Positions 34,887 to 64,000 of a stretch of DNA of 64,000 nucleotides are shown piece by piece (the first letter of the stretch is position 1; every line of letters starts with the position of its first letter). The notes beneath the pieces are model-generated. The model saw only the letters and a list, made by a program, of their open reading frames with translations. It did no database searches and was not told where the DNA came from. A program made the position numbers and the translations under genes. The DNA comes from Bagarius yarrelli (lineage: Eukaryota; Chordata; Actinopteri; Siluriformes; Sisoridae): assembly GCA_005784505.1 (NCBI GenBank), contig VCAZ01000096.1, positions 1,748,020-1,812,019 on the forward strand, in the 5' to 3' direction.

Positions 34887-36200
34887 TCACCACCTGAAGG
34901 CGGTGTTGCGTGCTTTGAGCAGGAGACGGACCTCCCGGTTCATCCATGGCTTCTGTTTGGGGACAGTGGACAGTGGTGTAAGTGTTGATATTGGTGACTG
35001 TATTGGTAGTGGCCTGGGCAGCGAATTCTCTCCAGTCTGTATGTGTAAAGTGGTGCTGGAGAGCAGCGTCAGCCCCATCCATCCAAACTTTAACAGTCCT
35101 GATTGTGGGTTTTACACATTTAATGATGTTTAGAGTTTAGAGTTTAATAATATCACGTTTAGAGTACTTGGTCAACAGGAACAATGAAAGATAGTCTCAT
35201 TGTCTGAGGTCGGGGAAAGGTGTGACTCTGTAAGCATCTGCCACACTTGTGTATACATGATCTAGAGTTTTTTGTCCCCTAGTGAAACAGGACACATTTT
35301 GTTGGAATTTCGGCAGAACAGATCTTAAATTGCAGTGATTAAAATCCCCAGCGATGATAAAGGCTCCATCGGGATGCACTGTTTGCAGTTTGTTAATAGC
35401 AGAGCTTAGTTCTTCCATAGCTGTGCTAGCCTTAGCATCCAGGGGGGACATACACTGCTATCACCATGTACACCAATACATGTGAACCCACGTGGTAAAT
35501 CATGTCTGCATTCATTGATCAGGTATTCAAGATCAGCAGAGCAGTGAGAAGAAACAGTGACAGAGACAGTGCACAATGTTTTGTTTACATAAATGCATAA
35601 GCCCCCTCTGTTCTTATCCGTGCATGCTGGTTGTCTTTCCACTCTGAAAATAGTGTGCCCCTCAAGTTCCAGCATGCTATTTGGGATGCTGGTGCTGAGC
35701 CAAGTTTCTGTGAAGACCATAATATTGCAGTCCGTTATCAGTCTCTGTGTGAGGGTCCAGTTCATAATTTTTTTCGCCAGGGACCGAACATTGGCGAGGA
35801 AAATACTAGGAAACGCTGTCCGATGTAGGTTTAGCTTCATCTTAGTCCAGATTCCTCCACGTTTTTCTTGTCTCTGTTTACGGTCTCAGCGTCGCCGGAC
35901 AGTTCCGCTCGGGATAAAAGGCTCCATGTGTTGTGGCTTCCTTACGAAAGTTGAAAACAAAGTCCGAAACAGAGTTTGTGCAGATGTGGCCAATATCCAA
36001 AAGTGACTGTCTGTCGTATGATATACTTGCATGACAGAATGTGTAAATAAGCACAAATACAGCAAATCTAGAGAGACGATGAGCCTTGCTATGTGTACGT
36101 GCCGCCATCAGATTATATTCTATAAAATTTGCGTAAATATACATGGTAATAAACCCCCCATTTATATCCGCTTGATAGGGTGCATACGTCACAATGGCGT
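34887..36200 (-). mobile_element. L2/CR1-type LINE, endonuclease part
   Basis: Minus-strand frames in order. 35840-35406: apurinic-type endonuclease with FLANVRSL, VFTETWL and NRGGLCIYVN. 35451-35197: GDFNH motif. 35078-34887: WMNREVRLLLKARN linker. The RT half is missing, and a frameshift separates the two endonuclease parts. Confidence 0.85.
35197..35840 (-). pseudogene. LINE apurinic-type endonuclease pseudogene
   Basis: Catalytic-site motifs TETW and GDFNH are both present but in different frames (break near 35430). The enzyme would nick target DNA for target-primed reverse transcription. Confidence 0.85.
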
Positions 36201-36423
36201 ATTTTGCACCATTATCTTCATGACTTTGCTCACCAGTTTTTATAACAACTCATGGCTTTAATCCTAAATTAATAGCCATTTCCAGTACAATACCAGCAAT
36301 GTCTTCGGAGGGCCTTTAAGAAATACTTTATTTTCAACATGGTCATAACCAAAACTTACCTGGGGTGGTAGGTTTGCATTGATTTCCCTAATAAGAAAAA
36401 CAATGTCATCATAATAACCAGAT

Positions 36424-36606
36424 TTTACATTTGCCAGACACCCTTATCCAGAGTAACATACATTTATCTCTTTTATATAACTTAGCAATTAGGGGTTAAG
36501 GGCCTTTTTTAGAGGCCCAGTGGTGGTGGATTTGTAGTGGTGGGAATCAAACCCCAGTCTTTCAGATAGTAGACCAAGACCTTAACCACTGAGCCATCCT
36601 GTCTCT
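36424..36606 (-). repeat. tRNA-derived SINE
   Basis: On the minus strand it starts GGCTCAGTGGTTAAGG (A-box region), has GGTTTGATTCCC as B box, and ends with CTCTGGATAAGGGTGTCTGG. Same broad family as 3535-3683. Confidence 0.85.
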
Positions 36607-36699
36607 TTAACCTGTTTAGTACTTTTTGTATGTTCTGATCACTGTTAAAAACAACAAATTCTCTTTGGCTTCAGCTTTATATTTAAAAGCATTTTTTCA

Positions 36700-37820
36700 G
36701 TAGCTGTTGTTTCACTGGTGTATCACAAAGAGGATGGCTTCTTTCTAATTAAATGTATACCACGAGATGGATTATTCAAATTCGACCAGTTAAACTTCCT
36801 ATACACCTTATAGGTTTATAGTCCTCACCAACAACGTATAATTAGATATGCGATTTTCAGGATAAGCTGATAGCAACGCATTGCAAGGCAGCGTGACATA
36901 AAATCCCTCCTTAGCCATGATTGTTTTTTTAAATGTGTGCTACAAACAGAGATGTTTGGTGTCTGTACATCGACCAAATCTTTCTGATCCACCCATGATA
37001 CAAATTTTTCAGGCCATCCAAGCAAAAGTACCAGCCGTTTCTTGTCTAAAATTTAGTAAACTTTGAAAGTCTTGTTTATACTGACAATTACCTGGAGTTT
37101 GTAGCTGTTAAATATCGCCATATTCGACTTTTTAAGGTTCTATTAAAAAGTTCAACACCACTAGCTTTTAACTCCATAAATGTTGCAAGATGTAAGATAT
37201 CCTTTTTTATGTTTCGAAAATGTTTGTTAAAAAACACTTTTCTTTTATCTGTTTGTAATTTTAGTGGTACTCGTCTTTCTTAGAGGATAGCTAGAAAGGC
37301 ATTAGTCACCTCTATTCCACCCTTTTTTCCATGCATATTTATTCAGTAGCTCTATACAAATAGTTGTCATTTTTCTTGGCATATGCTGACAAATCAACTA
37401 GATTTGCTTGGAACTGCATGTCAATGCCATAGACAAAAACCTTGTTACTTTTGTATTTTAATGCGGCTGTCTAGTGTAGAGTGTAAGCATCCTTACCAGC
37501 CAGTCTGAAATCTGGTTATCGGTTAAGTATCGTTTTCTTAAAAAATGCATCATTTTACCTACTAAAGGCTCGAAGTTAGAAGGGGTATAGTAAATCTTGT
37601 TTAGTATTTATGCATAATATTGATGCATCAAACTATGTACAAGCAATAATGCATGGAACTTAAACAACTAGTTTTTGTTTTCCTTTTTTTCAAAACAGAA
37701 AAAGAAAACCAACAAACAAAATGACATCACACATTATCAACAGAAATTGGTAACCACCATTAATACACATACGCAACATCAGTCCATTCATTCCACATTG
37801 CTCTTAATCACTTTTTGTTT
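36700..37820 (-). mobile_element. Polinton/Maverick remnant, inverted copy
   Basis: On the minus strand the flank and integrase sequence of 33200-34440 recurs with many stops (37820 to about 37080). It then continues past the point where the plus copy is cut, into frames with GWPEKFVSWVDQKDLVDVQ and a YVTLP-like start that resembles a conserved Polinton structural-gene N-terminus. All frames are broken. Confidence 0.65.
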
Positions 37821-38189
37821 ATTGAGGGCCATTTATTAATGTTGATCACAGAATCATGCCGATGATTGATGCAGTGTTGCTTGAGGGTCCAAAGACCACT
37901 GCCATCTAACAAAGGTCTTTTGCCTTGTTCCTTATGCAGAGAGATATCTCCAGTTGCTCTGAATCTTTGGATGATGGTATGCTCTGTAGTTAAAAGTTGC
38001 AAAGCTTTTGCAACTTGATACAGAGGTTTTTAAAGTATTCCACAATCTATTTACACACTTTCACAAATTAGCAAGCCTCAATTACTTAACTTAATTAGAT
38101 GCTAAACATTCTCCCAGCCTAAGCTGATATTTATTTCAGCCCTTTGTTAACCTTGTGTTTTTTGAGACAAAAATTATACATGGTTTTCA

Positions 38190-39405
38190 AAATTTTAAGC
38201 AAATTAAAATCTGAAAAGTGTGGCATGCATTTATATTCAGACCCTCTCCCTCAATACTTTGTGGAGCCACCTTTACAGCTGCTAGTCTTTTGGGGTACGT
38301 CTCTGCCAGCTTTACACATCTAGAGACTGAATTTTTTGCACATTCTTTGCAAAATAGCTTAAGCTTGGGCCAGATTGGATGGGGAGCGTCCGTGAACAGC
38401 AGATTTTTAAGTCTTGCCGTAGATGCTTAATGGCATTCAGGTCTGGACTTTGACGAGGCCATTCTAACACGAATATTGTTTTTATTCTATTATAGCTCTG
38501 GCTGTATGTTTAGGGTCATTGTCTTGCTGGAAGGTGAAGTTCTCAAGTCTTTTGCAGCCTCCAATAGGTTTTCTTCCAGGATTGCCTGGTATTTAGCTCC
38601 ATCCATCTTACGATCAACTTTGACCAGCTTCCCTTAAAAAGAGAAAGCATTCGCACAACATGGTGTGTTCAGGGTGATGAGCAGTGTTACTTTTTCGCCA
38701 GAAAGTTCAACTTTGGTCTCATCTGACCAGATGGCTTTCTTCTTGCCACTCTTCCAGTTTGTGGAGTACACAACTTATGTATAGTTGAATCTCCCACCTG
38801 AACTGTGAATTTATGCAGCTCCTCCAGAGTGACCATGGGCCTCTTAGCTGCTTCTCTGACCAGTGCTCTCCTCGCTTGGTCTGTCAGTTAAGGTTGACGG
38901 CCATCTCTTGGTAGGTTTGCAGTTGTGGCGTACTTTTTCATTTTTTGATGAAGCATTGAACAGTGCTCCATGAGGTGTTCTATGTATGGGATATTTTTTT
39001 ATAACCTATCCCTGCTTTAAACTTCTCCAACTTGTTTCCTGACCTGTTTGGTGAGTTCCTTGGTCTTCATTATGCTGTTTGTTCACTAGCGTTTCCTAAC
39101 AAACCACTGAGGCCTTCAAAGTACAGGTGTATTTATACTGAGACTACATTACAGACAGATGGACTCTAACTAATTAGGTGACTTTTGAAGGCAATTGATT
39201 GCACTGGATTTTATTTAGAGGCATGAGAGTACAAGAGGCTGAATACAAATGCACACCACACTTTTCAGATTTGTATTTGCTTATCTTGAAAACCGTATAT
39301 CATTTTATCATATAAAATCTCAATAAACATTTAAGTTTGTGATTGTAAGGTGACAAAATGTGAAAAAGTTCAAGGTGGAATAAATACTTGTTCAAGCCAC
39401 TATAC
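38190..39405 (-). mobile_element. Tc1-type transposon remnant
   Basis: Minus-strand relative of 12805-13968. Includes the target-like end CTTGAACTTTTTCAC, the start region with TTCACTAGCG, and the transposase SPDLN-like block at 38420-38460. Broken throughout. Confidence 0.85.
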
Positions 39406-39884
39406 ATACATATGTACACATACTGTATATGTAGCAGTGACCCTCAGTCTGGGTCAATGGGCTACATTGAGCCCATTTAAAGGCTCAGGAAACCTTTGCA
39501 GATGTTTGGAGGTAATTAGCTGATTAGGGTGCAACACCATGACATTCCAATATTGAACTTTTTCACAATATTCTAATTTTCCAAGACACAGAATTTGGGG
39601 TTTTTATTATGTGTAAGCCATAATTATCAAAATTTCAAGAAATAAAGGCTTGAAATATATTATTTCACTCCAAGTGTAATGAATCTATATAAATACGTGT
39701 TTTACTTTCTGAAATAAGTGACAAAAAAAATTCACCTTTTTTCATGATAATTTTTTGAGATGCACCTGTACATGACTTACTTTGTTAAGTAACTAAAAAA
39801 TATTAAATAATACTGTGTTGTATTTTCCAGCCAATATGTTTATTTTTAGTTGCTACACGTTTAGAGTTTCAAATCTTAATTTTT

Positions 39885-40180
39885 TACTTTCAGTTGGAAC
39901 ATACTTATAATTTTTGTACGGAGCCAATGAAATGCACTTAGCATCTAACCAGAAGTGCCTATTTACAATAAATAGCAGTGTAATAAATAATAAATGACAA
40001 TGGATATATAGATATGAGTGTGTGTATGATACAGTAAATAGAGTAAATATGGACAGAATATACAGAAGTAACAATAATTAGTTATGGATGGTGCAAAGAT
40101 GCATAAAACTGCAGTGCAACGTACAGAAAGTGGCAATGCAATAGTGATTGTTAATACTGTATAATCAGCTGTTTAGTGCA
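39885..40180. repeat. Probable LINE/SINE-derived non-coding sequence
   Basis: Contains GGAGCCAATGAAATGCA, as in the SINE tail at 53545, and ACCAGAAGTGC, as in the ERV/LINE region at 15385 and 17760. The parent family is unclear. Confidence 0.4.
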
Positions 40181-42191
40181 GAAACAGCCACTAAACAAAC
40201 TTTTACACAATTTTCACTTTTAAGTTGACACATACCTTTCATACCTGAAACATACTGGTTATAATTTTTTTCTTGCTACATAATAATATTATAACCATCA
40301 TAGTGTTTCCTCATATACACATGTAAACAAAATCAAAGAATTCACAAGTATCAGTTATGCAATGCTCAAAGGTTTAATCTTTATGTGTAGTTTCCAGATG
40401 AAATCTCTGGTTAATGAAAAACTTTTTTTTTTATGTTGTCTTCAGTCTTTAAAACTGTAGTAGACTGGAAAAAAAATGCATTTTAGTAGCCGGCAACCAA
40501 AAAAAAAAAATGTTATTTGAACAAAGCAATTGATTTAATACTTTCTTTTTTTTTATCTTAACATATATGGATATTCATTTATATTTAAATACTGGGTCAT
40601 TCCATGAAATCAGTGCATTTTGCATTCATGTATACATAGAAGTGCTATAAAAAAAAAAAAAAAAGGTTTATCAACAGTACATCAAATTAAAGTAAGGGTT
40701 AAGGTTTCTGGCCTGTATTGTTACGGGTAGTATGAGCGAATTTTAGACCTTCTACAGGTGTCAGATTAGTGTACAGTGGTTTACAATAATAATTTCTTCT
40801 ATTTAGTGTCAATTAGTGTACACTAGTTGAAAAAGAGATGTTTAACACTGCTTGCAGCCCTGTTACTTTTTCCAGAGTAACTAGTTTTGACATGTGGGTA
40901 AGAGGAGTGACGGTTTAGAAGTGCAGTCGGACATGTTAACTAAAATGTTAACTGTAGCCGGTTAGCACTAAAAGTTTTTGTCCCACCCACACAGTCCAAA
41001 CCCAAATGTCCTAAACGCATGAACTTGCACAGACTAGACGACCAAAAAAGGCATTACTACAGTACCCCTGAAAACTTTATAGTGAACTTAGTAACATTAC
41101 AAATGTACTAGTACTCGTTTACACACTTCTGCTGTAGTTGAGCTAATTTTTATAGCTCATATAATAAGATATACAAACGACATAAGCTATGTATTACTAT
41201 AAAAACACACCAAAATCGAAATCACACCATATTCCTACTTGTTCGAAAGAAATACTGCAAAAATCATCTTTTAGACCCTTTGACCTTAGTATTCACCAGC
41301 TGATGACAGGATTTTCAGATAGTGTTAAAACTGTCCTTTCTATAAACTTGAATAGACATCAATTCTATATTATCTTCCACACTTGGGTTTTATTAAAAAA
41401 AATACCCTATAAAATGTATGTTTTAAAAAAACGCCCAACTGAGCGGGACACTTTCCAATCTGGCAACACTGGCTGATCTTGTATCCTGTATGAGCGAACA
41501 GGGTGTGCAGAGGTATGCAAATAGATATGTTGACTGGCATGTAGGACAGCCCATTGTAATGTTTACCAGTTAAACTATTGAGAACTATAAAGATAAGAGA
41601 ATTTTATAAACTATATAAATATTGCATTTTCTTACTGTTGTCAATTAATTAAAAAACAATATAAAGCTATTTTAAAAAGGTAGAACTTATGTTAAAAAAT
41701 GTGCATTGTTTGCGAAAGAATGTGGGTCTGGTCATCCATGTTATTCTAGTCAATTATGTAACTATAGCATCAGTCCTGTTGCTGTCAATTTTATTTAAAA
41801 AAAGTACATTTATTTGATATGGCATTCAAGGTTCATCCATTGTGACGTCAACTATTTTGCATTTTAGATAAAAAAAAATAAATTGTTTTGTTTTAATATC
41901 TCATGTCATCTGAATGACAAGATTGTTTCAAATTTTGGATTTTTTTTCAAATTCCATTTTAAAGTCACTCTACTTTTTTACATATATCGAAAAATATAGG
42001 GTAACCTAACCTAATATTTTTAACATCTTTAAATTTTTTGTTGAAAAGGCACATTTAATGGAATGACCCCATTACAGATCTTTTATACTTTTAGTAAAAT
42101 AAATAGGTTGTGTGTTCTTTTGATAATGTCCATGGCCTAGGTGCTGTATGTGAGAGCAGTAGGACATTTGTAGATATTATATGATGCTTAC
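40181..42191. other. Region expected to hold the sycp2l 3' end
   Basis: AT-rich with short homopolymers. The last sycp2l exon must lie here or beyond, but no acceptor plus short frame stands out. Confidence 0.35.
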
Positions 42192-63494
<21,303 letters not shown>

Positions 63495-63743
63495 AATTCC
63501 CGAACTGTCGACCACGCAACAGACAAAGTGACACAGGTGATCTTCATTAGATAACAATGGCGTGTGCACGTGGTTAGTGTTTAAGGGACTTACATTTGAT
63601 TTGTTTCTGCCTGCACAAATTTAGGTCCTTCAAGAAAACGGGAAGTTTATCTTCTCCAAAAATTAGAAGCACCACAACTTGCAGGAAACTATTTGAAAGG
63701 ACGGTCATAATCATTGTATAAAAGTGGCTAGTATATTTTACAT
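63495..63743 (-). promoter_or_regulatory. sycp2l 5' UTR and probable promoter region
   Basis: Sequence immediately upstream of the six-base first coding exon. A frame at 63714-63600 (starting MIMTVLSN) ends at a GTAAGT but cannot join exon 2 in phase, so it is taken as untranslated. No clear TATA box or GC box. Confidence 0.35.
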
Positions 63744-63912
63744 TTCTGATTTGGCGGACAACCTTATCCAGAGCTAATTACATTTATCTAATTTCTTATT
63801 TAAATGAGCAGTTGAGGTTTGAGTGCATTGCTCCAGGGTCCAGCAGTGGCAGCTTGGCAGTGGTGGAAATTGAACCCACGATCTCCCGAATAACAGGCCA
63901 GCATCTTAACCT
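63744..63912 (-). repeat. tRNA-derived SINE
   Basis: On the minus strand: GGTTAAGATGCTGGCC, B box GGGTTCAATTTCC, and tail GCTCTGGATAAGGTTGTCCG. Confidence 0.85.
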
Positions 63913-64000
63913 GAAATAAAAGACGATTTGTAGGTTTCCTAATAAAGCATACCTTTAATGGTATATTAAACCCCAGCCGACTTGCATTGATTATTAAATT

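Noticed and set aside
63600..63714. N-terminal coding exon starting MIMTVLSN
   Set aside because: It ends at a good donor but leaves one base over, and joining it to exon 2 gives a stop. The ATG at 63492-63494 fits without conflict.

Overview
The window is vertebrate nuclear DNA, AT-rich and intron-dominated, almost certainly from a teleost fish. Two host genes can be read, both on the minus strand: elovl2 (626..28635, eight coding exons, complete, 295 residues) and sycp2l (42192..63494, at least 25 exons, 5' end and N-terminal domain clear, last exon not found). Percomorph fishes are generally reported to lack elovl2, so its presence points to a non-acanthopterygian lineage such as otophysans (catfish, characins, cyprinids), salmonids or herrings. 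The many Tc1/mariner copies, DIRS elements and tRNA-derived SINEs fit that picture. The species cannot be named from the sequence.

Layout. 1-625 is elovl2 3' UTR and downstream DNA. 626-28635 is elovl2; its very long intron between exons 6 and 7 (1147-19518) holds two Ty3/gypsy remnants (3683-4423 and 7074-10110), two Tc1 elements (10694-12242 and 12805-13968), a degraded endogenous retrovirus (about 14.9-18.7 kb) split by an L2-type LINE, two foldback hairpins and a SINE. Another intron holds a DIRS-like element with inverted ends (19866-21565). 28636-42191 lies between the genes: a MITE, Tc1 fragments, DIRS fragments, an L2-type LINE 5' part, and two inverted Polinton/Maverick integrase pieces that flank the DIRS and LINE insertions. 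42192-63494 is sycp2l, with a MITE carrying a nested SINE, a hAT-type MITE with a perfect 8-bp target duplication, a full-length Tc1, mixed DIRS/LINE fragments and a long AT microsatellite.

The two genes are not a functional unit. elovl2 encodes an ER fatty-acid elongase for C20-C22 polyunsaturated acids. sycp2l encodes a germline chromosome-axis/synaptonemal-complex-associated protein. Their linkage is conserved with human chromosome 6p24, but here they lie head-to-tail, whereas from memory they are convergent in human.

The most interesting host-gene observation is an apparent AT-AC intron in sycp2l (61537..61754). Its donor begins ATAAGT and it ends in AC after a polypyrimidine tract, and the flanking exons join exactly where the protein family predicts. 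No new multi-gene system was recognised; the rest of the novelty lies in transposon architecture.
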